Source: Calothrix anomala FACHB-343
GTDB lineage: Bacteria > Cyanobacteriota > Cyanobacteriia > Cyanobacteriales > Nostocaceae
Assembly: GCF_014696435.1 (NCBI RefSeq)
Contig: NZ_JACJQG010000016.1
Span: 89,714-153,713 of the forward strand
DNA length: 64,000 nucleotides
Reading direction: 5' to 3'
Shown: positions 45,393-53,615 of the stretch, one piece after another
Layout: each line of letters starts with the position of its first letter
Position numbering within the stretch: position 1 is the first letter of the stretch
Notes under the pieces: model-generated
Seen by the model: only the letters and a program-made list of their open reading frames with translations
The model's database searches: none
Told to the model about the DNA's origin: nothing
Made by a program: the position numbers and the translations under genes

Positions 45393-46871
45393 ATGCGCGT
45401 TGCAATCGTAGGTGCGGGACTAGCAGGGCTAGCAACTGCTGTTGATTTAGCAGATGCTGGCTGTGAAGTGCAGATTTTTGAGTCCCGTCCGTTTGTGGGT
45501 GGAAAAGTTGGCAGTTGGGTAGATAGCGATGGTAACCACATAGAAATGGGGTTGCATGTATTTTTTGGCTGCTACTATCAACTGTTTGACTTAATGGGCA
45601 AAGTGGGGGCCTTAGATAACTTACGCCTAAAAGAACATACCCACACTTTTATCAATAAAGGGGGGCGCACAGGTGCTTTAGATTTTCGTTTCTTCACAGG
45701 TGCGCCTTTTAATGGCTTAAAGGCATTTTTCACGACTTCCCAACTATCACTACAAGATAAATTACAAAATGCGATCGCCTTAGGCACTAGCCCCATAGTT
45801 AGGGGTTTAGTGGACTTTGACGGGGCGATGAAAACCATTCGCGATTTAGATAAAATTAGCTTTGCTGATTGGTTTCGCCGTCACGGTGGCAGTCAAGGTA
45901 GCATTAAGCGGATGTGGAACCCCATCGCCTACGCTCTAGGCTTTATTGATTGCGAAAATATTTCTGCTCGTTGTATGTTGACAATCTTCCAGTTCTTTGC
46001 TGTGAGAACGGAGGCTTCTATATTGCGGATGCTGGAAGGTTCGCCCCATGAGTACCTACATAAGCCAATCTTGGAATATTTAGCGGCTAGGGGGACTCAA
46101 GTTTATACCCGGCGTCAAGTGCGGGAAATTCAATTTACGGAATCAGAGCAAGACACCCGCGTTACTGGTATCGTAGTTGCCCAAGGCGAGCAAGAAGAAG
46201 TAATTACAGCTGACGCCTACGTCTTTGCTTGTGATGTACCGGGAATTCAGCGAATTATTCCCCAAGAGTGGCGAAAATGGTCAGAATTTGACAATATTTA
46301 TAAATTAGATGCCGTACCTGTAGCCACAGTCCAACTGAGGTTTGATGGCTGGGTGACAGAACTGCAAGATGGGGAAAAACGCAAACAGCTAAATCATGCA
46401 GTGGGTATAGATAATTTGCTTTATACCGCCGATGCTGATTTTTCTTGTTTTGCGGATTTAGCGCTGACTAGCCCATCTGATTATTATCGTTCAGGGCAGG
46501 GTTCATTGTTACAGTTGGTACTGACACCGGGAGATCCGTTTATTAAACAAAGCAACGAAGCGATCGCCCAGCACGTACTTCAACAAGTACACGAACTGTT
46601 CCCCTCATCGCGGGAGTTAAATATGACTTGGTACAACGTAGTCAAACTGGCGCAATCTCTCTACCGCGAAGCGCCGGGAATGGATCTGTACCGTCCCGAT
46701 CAAAAGACACCTATACCTAATTTCTTCTTGGCTGGAAGTTACACCCAGCAAGATTATATCGATAGTATGGAAGGAGCCACTATTTCCGGGCGGCGGGCGG
46801 CAAAAGCGATTCTGGAGAATGTCAGAAACCCCAGCCCTAAAGGGCGGGGCTTGAAAAAAGCCCTAATCTGA
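45393..46871 (+). CDS. crtQ: Plant-type zeta-carotene desaturase (CrtQ/Zds)
   Basis: Converts 9,9'-di-cis-zeta-carotene to (pro)lycopene with FAD, in the cyanobacterial/plant four-enzyme route from phytoene. The 492-residue protein has the N-terminal FAD dinucleotide-binding motif [21 protein letters not shown] with the following acidic end ([15 protein letters not shown]). The family body follows ([27 protein letters not shown]), and the C-terminal FAD box has [27 protein letters not shown]. The tail after about 478 ([14 protein letters not shown]) runs into a GC-rich repeat. It is followed, after a long leader, by the SRPBCC gene, a neighbour pair also known beside zds in other cyanobacteria. 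Confidence 0.95.
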   Translation: MRVAIVGAGLAGLATAVDLADAGCEVQIFESRPFVGGKVGSWVDSDGNHIEMGLHVFFGCYYQLFDLMGKVGALDNLRLKEHTHTFINKGGRTGALDFRFFTGAPFNGLKAFFTTSQLSLQDKLQNAIALGTSPIVRGLVDFDGAMKTIRDLDKISFADWFRRHGGSQGSIKRMWNPIAYALGFIDCENISARCMLTIFQFFAVRTEASILRMLEGSPHEYLHKPILEYLAARGTQVYTRRQVREIQFTESEQDTRVTGIVVAQGEQEEVITADAYVFACDVPGIQRIIPQEWRKWSEFDNIYKLDAVPVATVQLRFDGWVTELQDGEKRKQLNHAVGIDNLLYTADADFSCFADLALTSPSDYYRSGQGSLLQLVLTPGDPFIKQSNEAIAQHVLQQVHELFPSSRELNMTWYNVVKLAQSLYREAPGMDLYRPDQKTPIPNFFLAGSYTQQDYIDSMEGATISGRRAAKAILENVRNPSPKGRGLKKALI

Positions 46872-47356
46872 CCAGACTAAGTTCTTAACTGAACTACGTT
46901 AGAGGCAAGAGTTAAAGACCTACCAGGGGATGCGTTCGCGCAGCGTCTCCCCTTGGGATAAGCTAGTCCTCTGCTCTAGAACCGAACGATTAAACAGGCT
47001 TAAAGGGGTTAAACCAGTGTCGTTCGGATAGTTACCCCTTCGGGGTTCGGCAGTTGTTCATTTTGGAAACCAAAAAGACCACACTGCCTCACCGACCTCT
47101 AACATTGTCGAAGCTCACATTACCCCGCAAGGGAGGCTCTTTCGAGCAAAACATTATGCGTACAGGGTTGTAAAGTTTGAAACGGTAACTGTCCCGTTGA
47201 AAGTACAAAACAAAAGTACACCGAATGCAGCAACCCCAAGGCGATAATGTGAGTGCGAATAAATTCGCCTGCGCCTTACCCCCATGTCTAAAGCCCGGTA
47301 GCTCTCCACGGCGCGAGGACTTTGGTGAAAAAGTAACCAACTGCAGAGGAAGAAAA
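46872..47356 (+). ncRNA. Long structured-looking leader or small RNA region between crtQ and the SRPBCC gene
   Basis: 485 bp without a plausible gene but with many short stems. CCGAACGA near 46981 pairs with TCGTTCGG near 47021. ACCCCTTCGGGGT at 47034-47046 is a tight tetraloop hairpin. A GGGATGCGTTCGCGCAGCGTCTCCC-like module is at about 46926-46952. The GC content is higher than in most gaps here. This could be a 5' leader of the downstream gene, an independent RNA, or decayed repeats. No known RNA class (RNase P, tmRNA, 6S, riboswitch) fits by its hallmark motifs. Confidence 0.3.
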
Positions 47357-47791
47357 ATGTCAGACTGGTTAGAGCATAGCGTACAGGTAGAAGTAGAGGC
47401 TCCGATAGATTTTGTCTGGAGTCTCTGGTCTGACTTGGAACAAATGCCAAAATGGATGAAGTGGATTGATTCGGTGAAGATATCGCCAGAAGATCCAGAT
47501 ATATCTATTTGGAAACTGAGTACTGGCGGTCTAGATTTTAGCTGGAAATCCCGGATTCTCAAAGTAATTCCCAATCAGATTATTCAGTGGGAATCGATTG
47601 ATGGCTTACCAAATCAAGGGGCGATTCGCTTTTACGATCGCCATAGTAGCAGTATTGTTAAGCTCAGTGTTTCCTATGCCATTCCGGGGATTATTGGCAA
47701 AATCATGGATAATTTGTTTTTGGGGCGGGCGGTAGAATCGACAATTCAAGCTGATTTGGAAAGATTTCGAGAATACGCCCTAAAAAGGTAA
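47357..47791 (+). CDS. SRPBCC (polyketide cyclase/START-like) family protein
   Basis: I start at the ATG at 47357 (MSDWLEHSVQVEVEA, 144 residues), which has AGAGGA six bases upstream. The longer frame from 47225 reads through the leader and is not protein-like. The protein follows the SRPBCC/START layout: HSVQVEVEAPIDFVWSLWSDLEQMPKWMKWIDSV, then a curved beta-sheet and the C-terminal helix ending ADLERFREYAL. Such proteins bind hydrophobic ligands. Next to crtQ, a carotenoid- or lipid-related role is reasonable but unproven. Confidence 0.85.
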   Translation: MSDWLEHSVQVEVEAPIDFVWSLWSDLEQMPKWMKWIDSVKISPEDPDISIWKLSTGGLDFSWKSRILKVIPNQIIQWESIDGLPNQGAIRFYDRHSSSIVKLSVSYAIPGIIGKIMDNLFLGRAVESTIQADLERFREYALKR

Positions 47792-47793
47792 TT

Positions 47794-48012
47794 TTATGCG
47801 GCGTTATAAAATGCTGGTTCTGGAAGCGGATCGCCAGCCGCTTCATAAGCAATAATTAGAGACTCTAATGCTTCAATTCCATTTGCTACTGCTGACTCGT
47901 AAGTATCTCCATGAGTCCGCCAGCTTTGTCCTGGAAAATCAGGAAATCCTACCAAAAAGCAATCATCTTCTTCAGACCACTGAATCACCATCTGGTATTT
48001 AAGTTTACTCAT
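47794..48012 (-). CDS. hicB: HicB-family antitoxin
   Basis: A 72-residue protein with the HicB fold: YQMVIQWSEEDDCFLVGFPDFPGQSWRTHGDTYESAVANGIEALESLI. HicB neutralises the mRNA interferase HicA and often also represses the operon. It lacks an obvious DNA-binding extension, as short cyanobacterial HicB proteins do. The upstream hicA frame overlaps its start (hicA's TAA lies within ATGAGTAA), so the two were coupled. Here hicA is broken, so the antitoxin may now be an orphan. Confidence 0.88.
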   Translation of the reverse strand: MSKLKYQMVIQWSEEDDCFLVGFPDFPGQSWRTHGDTYESAVANGIEALESLIIAYEAAGDPLPEPAFYNAA

Positions 48013-48217
48013 TTTGGCTGTTACCCTCTACTGACTCAATAGCTTGTTTCACTTCCTTTTCTTGGTAGCGTTTAGCATCCGATCCATCTTTGCCTGAAAT
48101 CGTAACTTTTCCATGATAGAGGGGATGTATCCAGTTAGTATGACTTCCTTTTCCTGGTAGTTCTGTAAAACCAGCCTAGAGAAGCATTTGTTTGAGTTCT
48201 CGAATCTTTTTTGGCAT
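48005..48217 (-). pseudogene. hicA: HicA toxin gene broken by an in-frame amber codon
   Basis: Read on the minus strand from ATG at 48217: MPKKIRELKQMLL, then TAG at 48176-48178, then AGFTELPGKGSHTNWIHPLY...VTISGKDGSDAKRYQEKEVKQAIE, ending at TAA 48005-48007. This is a full HicA (dsRBD-like fold, with the GSHTNW segment carrying the active His) interrupted at codon 14. Family members usually have Gln or another residue there, so a CAG-to-TAG change is likely. The rest of the frame is intact, so the break looks recent. Confidence 0.85.
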
Positions 48218-48380
48218 TTTTTTAAGATTTCATTGAGTTATCAAATGCTAGAAAGTTTTCCTCTATTTGGCTATTACATGGGAATACATCTTTGTTGCGC
48301 TTTAGATTCACAAGGTTAAATAAATTTAGAAATTCTCTATCTCCAGAAAATTTGTAATAATACCAATTCAAATAATGTTT

Positions 48381-48476
48381 GCGACAGATAAATTCTTTGT
48401 AGGGGCACGGCATCCACAATCTTTATGGCATATCAAATATTTTACTGGTGCCGTGCCCCTACTACCCATCTGTCGC
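48381..48476. repeat. Nested hairpin repeat (GTAGGGGCACGG family), copy at 48.4 kb
   Basis: Inner arms GTAGGGGCACGGC (from 48399) and GCCGTGCCCCTAC (to 48462) are bracketed by outer arms GCGACAGAT (48381-48389) and ATCTGTCGC (48468-48476). Outside these, ATACCAATT and a matching GGTATAATTTG form a third, looser layer. The GCGACAGATA arm is also part of the MITE-like copies at 23.7 kb. Confidence 0.75.
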
Positions 48477-48658
48477 GTTCTTTTTTCAAAATGGTATAAT
48501 TTGTCAAAATAATATTTACACCAAAATAACCGACGATTGAGGGCAGAAGTTGAGTAGCATTAACTACTAAAGTGCTTGTGTTAAAACACTGTCAGCCTTC
48601 ACATACCAGATATTTTTGACTTTTTACTGATAGCAATCATGGAGGATGTGACTAACCA

Positions 48659-48898
48659 TTACCAAGTCGGATCGCTAAATAGATTAATAGTTAATTGTTC
48701 GCGTCCGGGTGGTATTGCTGTAATACAAGCGCGGATGGTTTCGCCATCTTCTAATTCCACAGTGCAAGCGTGACAAGTCCCCATAAGACAACCAGTGGGG
48801 ATAAATATCCCCGCCCGATCTGCTACTTCTAAGAGGGGTTCCCCGACTTCCGCATTAACTGTGACATCATCTGGTAAAAATTGGACGCGAACACTCAT
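48659..48898 (-). CDS. Small 2Fe-2S ferredoxin
   Basis: A 79-residue electron carrier with the plant-type 2Fe-2S motif: GCLMGTCHACTVEL (C-x4-C-x2-C) and a fourth Cys in IRACITAIP. It is shorter than the main photosynthetic ferredoxin (about 97-99 residues) and lacks several of its flanking residues, so it belongs to a minor ferredoxin class. It starts 15 bp after cobQ ends, on the same strand, so the two are likely co-transcribed. Whether it serves cobamide synthesis is not known. Confidence 0.88.
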   Translation of the reverse strand: MSVRVQFLPDDVTVNAEVGEPLLEVADRAGIFIPTGCLMGTCHACTVELEDGETIRACITAIPPGREQLTINLFSDPTW

Positions 48899-48913
48899 GA
48901 AATAGCAACCTCT

Positions 48914-50389
48914 CTAGGATAAAAAGAGTGTTAAGTCTAAATGATTTTCAATTTCGCTGGCTAGGGAATCTAAAGTTTGCTCTCGCTGTTCGCGGTAGTT
49001 TGCAACACCAGTAGGCAAAGATTTTAAACCCCGTTGTTGACGCAGACGGTTTAACCAAGCGCGTCGCCAAGGCCCGTTATCAAATAGTCCGTGGAGATAA
49101 GTACCCCACACTGATTGACAACTATCCACTAACCCTAAGTTAACATCATCAAACAGGGGTTGATAGGCTTGGTTATCTGCTTGCTGTTCAATGCGCGATC
49201 GCCCTTGATGTATTTCAAACCCATACACTGGTAAGCCCATTTGCGGGAAATTCGAGCTAACTTGGCGCTGACGGGCGATTTTTTGCCCTGTAATTACAGT
49301 TCTGATGGGTAATAAATTTAATCCTTGGTATCTACCGGCTTGTCCTTCTATACCTTCAGGATCGGCAATCATCTGACCTAGCATTTGATAGCCGCCGCAG
49401 ATGCCTAATACTGTACCACCAGAAGCCGCATAATGTTGGATTGCTTCTGCCATACCGCTTTTTTGCAGTACTATCAAGTCAGCAATTGTGGTTTTTGTAC
49501 CGGGGATAATGACGGCGTCTGGATGACCTAATTCTTGCTTGGGGTTGAGATATCTTACCGATACGCTGGGTTCTGATTCTAAGGGGTCAAAGTCGGTAAA
49601 GTTGGAAATTCTCGGTAAGCGTAGGACTGCGATATCTAGGTCAGCTTGGCTTTTATGAGGTTTTCTTTCTAATAGATTGAGAGAATCTTCTGCGGGTAAC
49701 ATGTGTTCCAAGTAAGGAATCACACCAATTACTGGGATACCCGTCCGGTCTTCTAACCATTGTATACCTGATTCTAAGAGCGATCGCTGTCCTCGGAATT
49801 TGTTAATTACTATACCTTTAATTAAATCCCGTTCTTCCTGGTCTAATAACTCTAAAGTCCCAATTACATGGGCAAAAGCACCGCCACGGTCAATATCAAC
49901 TACGAGTATAGTGGGTGCATTTAAATATTTTGCTACCCGCATGTTTGTTAAATCGCGGTGCTTGAGGTTAATTTCCGCAGGACTGCCAGCACCTTCACAA
50001 ACTAATATGTCAAATTCTGTGCCTAAATGTTGTAGGGATTCTTCGATTGTGCGCCAACCAAGCTCAAAATATTGCTCGTAGTAATCTGCGGCGCTGACTT
50101 TACCTACAGGCCTACCTTTGAGAATGACTTGGGAGGTCATATCACCTTGGGGTTTGAGTAAAATTGGATTCATTTCCACCCAAGGGACAACTCCCGCCGC
50201 CCATGCTTGGACTGCTTGGGCGTAGCCAATTTCGCCACCGCTAGCAGTAACATAAGCATTTAAAGCCATATTTTGACCTTTAAAGGGGGCAACTCGCCAG
50301 CCACGCCGCGATAAAATGCGACAAATCGCTGTAGTTATCAATGATTTCCCTGCATGGGATGTTGTCCCCACAACCATAATTGATTTCAT
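48914..50389 (-). CDS. cobQ: Cobyric acid synthase (CobQ)
   Basis: Amidates the corrin side chains b, d, e and g of adenosyl-cobyrinate a,c-diamide using glutamine and ATP. I start at the ATG at 50389 (MKSIMVVGTTSHAGKS, 491 residues), which begins directly with the P-loop; a longer frame from 50455 has no support. The N-terminal synthetase half contains NMALNAYVTASGGEIGYAQAVQA, MNPILLKPQGD and VVDIDRGGAFA; the C-terminal glutaminase half has VLGICGGYQMLG, carrying the catalytic Cys, and YLHGLFDN. It matches the family length and motifs. Likely co-transcribed with the small ferredoxin gene. Confidence 0.95.
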   Translation of the reverse strand: MKSIMVVGTTSHAGKSLITTAICRILSRRGWRVAPFKGQNMALNAYVTASGGEIGYAQAVQAWAAGVVPWVEMNPILLKPQGDMTSQVILKGRPVGKVSAADYYEQYFELGWRTIEESLQHLGTEFDILVCEGAGSPAEINLKHRDLTNMRVAKYLNAPTILVVDIDRGGAFAHVIGTLELLDQEERDLIKGIVINKFRGQRSLLESGIQWLEDRTGIPVIGVIPYLEHMLPAEDSLNLLERKPHKSQADLDIAVLRLPRISNFTDFDPLESEPSVSVRYLNPKQELGHPDAVIIPGTKTTIADLIVLQKSGMAEAIQHYAASGGTVLGICGGYQMLGQMIADPEGIEGQAGRYQGLNLLPIRTVITGQKIARQRQVSSNFPQMGLPVYGFEIHQGRSRIEQQADNQAYQPLFDDVNLGLVDSCQSVWGTYLHGLFDNGPWRRAWLNRLRQQRGLKSLPTGVANYREQREQTLDSLASEIENHLDLTLFLS

Positions 50390-50875
50390 AATGACTTTCG
50401 GTTTTGCAATATAAGGGGCAGAATTTGTAGGTTGAACGGTAATTTGACAATTCACTTGTCAACATTTAACAAGCCAGGGAGTTGATATCAGCAAAGAAGA
50501 TAGAGGTGTTGAGTCACTAACACCAGAGTATACCTTAGTGCTGATGATATCCTCTGTTACCCCATATCTATTGGTTAATCCGTACCTTCACTGTACGCAC
50601 TCAATTAGAGGCTAATGATAAAGGCTTTATAAATGGGGTCGATGCTTGCGTATATATTGTTCCCTTTTAGTTGCTGATGCTAACTTTTTGATTGGGGCAT
50701 GGGGCATGGGGCATGGGGCATTGTGTAAGAGTCAACTGTCAACTGTCAACAATATTCTTCTGCCATGAGGATTTTCAATCTAGTCCCTCATAGGAAAAAC
50801 ACATAACCAAACATGAAAATCTCTAGCCCCTAGTCCCTAGCCCCTAGTCCCTAGCCCCTAGTCCCTATTTTCAAT
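50390..50875. other. Intergenic region with repeats and a long inverted repeat
   Basis: Near 50484-50551, GATATCAGCA and TGCTGATGATATC flank a segment that itself contains GGTGTTGAGTCACTAACACC, a nested stem. Then come a GGGGCAT tract (50694-50722) and a CCCTAG(C/T)C tract (50822-50868). No gene is seen. No cobalamin riboswitch is recognisable upstream of cobQ. Confidence 0.4.
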
Positions 50876-51280
50876 CTAAAAAGGTAATCTTAACCAACGG
50901 GCGATCGCATTTTGTAAGCGATCGCTGAATGAAGGGTTAGGCCAAGTTTGATTTTGGTATTTTTCGGCTAACTTTTGCCCTAGAGGTGTGAGGCGGTAAC
51001 TGTCTGTGATTCCTTGTCCATCAACTTCGCGGCGCAATACACCTACTTGAATTAGCCAATCTAAGGCGTTATCGCAGGCTAATTCTGATAAAAAACGTTT
51101 GCTGTAGTTATTTTTGATGCCATTATTTTGAGCGATCGCACCCAATGATATGCTTTTTTGTTGCATTGCCGCCAATAAAGCTGGATTGAAGGGAGAACAA
51201 ATTAGCGATCGCTCGGCGCGTTCTACAGTAGTTTGAGGATAAGCAAAGGTTTTTGGGGTTGGATAATTAGCAGCAGGCAT
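50876..51280 (-). CDS. Conserved cyanobacterial hypothetical (Npun_F0494-like)
   Basis: I start at the ATG at 51280 (MPAANYPTPK, 134 residues). The text TVERAERSLICSPFNPALLAAMQQKSISLGAIAQNN resembles the conserved cyanobacterial family named after Npun_F0494, as I recall it. The C-terminal half (ALDWLIQVGVLRREVDGQGITDSYRLTPLGQKLA) looks like a winged helix. A DNA- or RNA-binding role is therefore possible, but no function is established. Upstream is a tract of (GGTCAACAGTCAAC)n repeats. Confidence 0.7.
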   Translation of the reverse strand: MPAANYPTPKTFAYPQTTVERAERSLICSPFNPALLAAMQQKSISLGAIAQNNGIKNNYSKRFLSELACDNALDWLIQVGVLRREVDGQGITDSYRLTPLGQKLAEKYQNQTWPNPSFSDRLQNAIARWLRLPF

Positions 51281-51310
51281 TTTGAATTGGGGGATTGTGT
51301 GATGGGCAAA

Positions 51311-51358
51311 GGTCAACAGTCAACGGTCAACAGTCAACGGTCAACGGTCAACAGTCAA
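51311..51358. repeat. Heptamer tandem repeat (GTCAACA/GTCAACG)n
   Basis: About seven copies of GTCAAC(A/G), followed to about 51420 by a looser run of GACT(A/T)(T/G)-rich text (TTTTGACTATGGACTC). It lies in the divergent region between the Npun_F0494-like gene and the peroxiredoxin gene. Confidence 0.75.
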
Positions 51359-51495
51359 GAAATTTTAGGCTGTGAACTATAGACTTTTGACTATGGACTC
51401 TTGACTATGGACTTTTGACTAGTAATTAACTTAATTATTGTAAATTATTGTAAAATTTCAAATGCCCCAACAATCTCAAACAGGGAAGGTTCATT

Positions 51496-51933
51496 ATGCC
51501 TCTAGCAGTCGGTACCGATGCACCTGCTTTTACCGCCAAAGATACTAACGGCAACACTGTCTCTTTATCTGATTTTGCTGGTAAGACAGTAGTTTTATAT
51601 TTTTACCCTAAAGATGATACCCCAGGCTGTACCAAACAAGCTTGTAGCTTCCGGGATGCCCAAGAGAATTATCAAGGTAAGGATGTTGTAGTACTAGGAG
51701 TGAGTGCAGATGATGAAGCTTCTCATCAAGCGTTCACTAGCAAATATAATCTGAATTTTCCTTTACTGGCTGACACCGATAAAAGCCTAATTCAGGCATA
51801 CGATGTTGATGGTGGTGGTTACGCTAAACGTGTAACCTATGTCATTGATCCCAATGGCAAAATTATTCACGTTGACGCCAGCGTTAATACAGCAACTCAT
51901 GCCAGTGATGTTTTAGCTGCTCTGGGGCTATAA
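51496..51933 (+). CDS. Peroxiredoxin, BCP/PrxQ type
   Basis: Thiol peroxidase that reduces hydrogen peroxide and alkyl peroxides with electrons from thioredoxin. The 145-residue protein has the PrxQ motif YFYPKDDTPGCTKQACSFRD, in which the peroxidatic Cys (about 46) and the resolving Cys are five residues apart, as in atypical 2-Cys PrxQ proteins. The rest (VVLGVSADD, FPLLADTDKS, YVIDPNGKI) is the normal thioredoxin fold. A GTAGGGGCACGG-type hairpin follows 30 bp after the stop and may end transcription. Confidence 0.93.
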   Translation: MPLAVGTDAPAFTAKDTNGNTVSLSDFAGKTVVLYFYPKDDTPGCTKQACSFRDAQENYQGKDVVVLGVSADDEASHQAFTSKYNLNFPLLADTDKSLIQAYDVDGGGYAKRVTYVIDPNGKIIHVDASVNTATHASDVLAALGL

Positions 51934-51962
51934 CAATTTTCCTTTAGAAAATACCCCAATTA

Positions 51963-52024
51963 TAGGGGCACGGTAGAGAAAGATTTTTGTGTTTGACAGA
52001 AATCTCCTCTATTCCGTGCCCCTA
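51963..52024. repeat. Hairpin repeat (TAGGGGCACGG family), copy at 52.0 kb
   Basis: TAGGGGCACGG ... CCGTGCCCCTA around an AT-rich spacer, between two convergent genes, 30 bp after the peroxiredoxin stop. Confidence 0.7.
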
Positions 52025-52055
52025 ATTAGTGAGTAATTGATGTTTTGGGATTCCT

Positions 52056-52451
52056 TTAGTTTTTTTCTGGCACTAAGGGCTGTACTGTATTTTCTGGCAG
52101 TCTGATAATCGGTGAATTTTGGGATGCAGTGCCTACGTTACCGCCATTTTGAATTGCTTGTTGTTGTCTTTGTTTAAAGAGGAGAGCGGCTTCGTCTAAT
52201 TGTTGGTTTTGCTGTTCGGCATTCCAATTCAAGGTGCCAAAATTTGCCTGATGTATCAGGTTGAACATGTTGAACTCTGTACCACCGTTACGAGAGAATG
52301 GATCGCCATTATTCTGATTAGGATCGCTGTTGGTGGAATCAATTGTACCGAGTTGAGCGAAGGTAGGTTGAGCGACAAAGAAAGCGGAGAAGCTAACGCC
52401 TGCGACAGTAGCAAGAGCGATTTTTGTCAGGGTGAGAAACATTTTTTCCAT
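52056..52451 (-). CDS. Small exported hypothetical protein
   Basis: A 131-residue protein with a clear signal peptide (about 1-32, ending FVAQPTFAQ). The mature part is polar, rich in Asn and Gln, with a conserved-looking core SRNGGTEFNMFNLIHQANFGTLNWN and a C-terminal Pro-rich end. I recognise no domain; the text reads like a conserved cyanobacterial periplasmic protein of unknown function. It lies 45 bp downstream of the ABC permease gene on the same strand and may share its transcript. Confidence 0.72.
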   Translation of the reverse strand: MEKMFLTLTKIALATVAGVSFSAFFVAQPTFAQLGTIDSTNSDPNQNNGDPFSRNGGTEFNMFNLIHQANFGTLNWNAEQQNQQLDEAALLFKQRQQQAIQNGGNVGTASQNSPIIRLPENTVQPLVPEKN

Positions 52452-52496
52452 GAGGTTTTTACCCTAAAGTTATTGCAAGTGAATCATGCTTATATA

Positions 52497-53384
52497 TTAA
52501 GCAAGAGTTCGTCTTAGTTGGGGTTGAATACTTAATAAAGCGACGACAGCGAAGCCAAGCAATATTAGTAAAGCGCCACCAAAGGTAACAGCACCCCAAG
52601 GAGCTTGCATGACTACGCTACCTAATCCCCAATTGCTATGAAGATACAGATAGCGGATTGGTTCAATAGCGTAACTCAGAGGGTTAAGAGTGGCAACTAC
52701 CTGCAACCACTGGGGCATGAAGGATAATGGTGCTAAAGCCGTACTGGCAAATAATAGCGGTAGGTTGGTGACAAAAATTACGGCGATGAGTTCAATGTGT
52801 CCTGGGAGAGCAAAGGCCAAGCCGAGAGAGATAGCGGTGACACCCAAAGCCAAAAGAAAGACAATTAAGGCGATCGCACCTAACCCAGCTACATCGGGTA
52901 AACCTGCGCCTAAAAATGCGGCTGCTGCCACAATTACCGCCGCTTGCAGTAAACTTTGGCTGATAATAAAGATTGCGGAAGCAAAGACAATCGAAAACCG
53001 CGATGCTAAAGGTGCTACCAGTAAGCGGTTTAAAAAGCCAAACTCCCGGTCAAACATTACAGGCAATCCAGCATTTAAGGCTCCGGCAAATGCTGTAAAA
53101 ACAATTACACCAGCAGCTAAAAATTGACCGTAATTTGTCGTACTGCCAAAAAGTCCTTTGGGAGCATTTTGGAATAATGCGCCAAACAGCACCAGCCACA
53201 TGACAGGCTGAACAATTCCCGCCGCCAAAGTTGAGGGACGGCGTTGCAATTGAATAAACAAGCGACGAGTTAAAGCTAAAGTCTCTTGAACTACTTCACC
53301 AAAAAAATTAGGTTTAGCATCCGCGTAACCTTGCGGTGATGTGGCTGGTTGCCAATTTATCTCAGATTTAGGAGTAACGCTCAT
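52497..53384 (-). CDS. ABC-2 type exporter permease (DrrB-like)
   Basis: Membrane subunit of a two-gene ABC exporter. The 295-residue protein has a cytoplasmic N-terminus, six helices and the ABC-2 text LQRRPSTLAAGIVQPVMWLVLFGALF, FDREFGFLNRLLVAPLASRFSIV and the late LNPLSYAIEPIRYL. It pairs with the ATPase encoded just upstream on the same strand (53616-54635). In cyanobacteria DrrAB-like pairs export lipids or drug-like molecules; substrate unknown. A repeat tract of about 230 bp, TTTGTCA and GGGGCAT, separates the two genes. Confidence 0.88.
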   Translation of the reverse strand: MSVTPKSEINWQPATSPQGYADAKPNFFGEVVQETLALTRRLFIQLQRRPSTLAAGIVQPVMWLVLFGALFQNAPKGLFGSTTNYGQFLAAGVIVFTAFAGALNAGLPVMFDREFGFLNRLLVAPLASRFSIVFASAIFIISQSLLQAAVIVAAAAFLGAGLPDVAGLGAIALIVFLLALGVTAISLGLAFALPGHIELIAVIFVTNLPLLFASTALAPLSFMPQWLQVVATLNPLSYAIEPIRYLYLHSNWGLGSVVMQAPWGAVTFGGALLILLGFAVVALLSIQPQLRRTLA

Positions 53385-53386
53385 AA

Positions 53387-53466
53387 TTTGTCATTTGTCA
53401 TTTGTCATTTGTCATTTGTCATTTGTCATGGGGCATGGGGCATGGGGCATGGGGCATGGGGCATTG
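53387..53466. repeat. Compound heptamer tract: (CATTTGT)n then (GGGGCAT)n
   Basis: Six copies of TTTGTCA followed directly by five of GGGGCAT, in the gap between the two exporter genes. A second tract (53564-53612) consists of CTTGTCCCC/CTTGTCTTC units. Confidence 0.8.
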
Positions 53467-53615
53467 AAACAATTTTGGATTTTGGATTTTAGATTGAAAT
53501 CCAAAAGACGCTCGCGGACTCGCTAACGCTGCGCTATCGCAAATCTAAAATCTAAAATTTCTTGTCCCCCTTGTCCTCCTTGTCCCCCTTGTCTTCCTTG
53601 TCTTCCTTCCAGTCT

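Noticed and set aside
46872-47356. RNase P RNA, tmRNA or cobalamin riboswitch
   Set aside because: None of the hallmark motifs of these RNAs is visible; only generic stems are seen.
47225-47356. N-terminal extension of the SRPBCC protein
   Set aside because: The 44 extra residues come from the structured leader and contain repeat-like sequence; the ATG at 47357 with AGAGGA upstream is the better start.
36000-48178. Alternative genetic code explaining both in-frame stops
   Set aside because: All other genes here end at ordinary TAA, TAG or TGA stops, and only two weakly selected genes carry internal stops; nonsense mutation is simpler.
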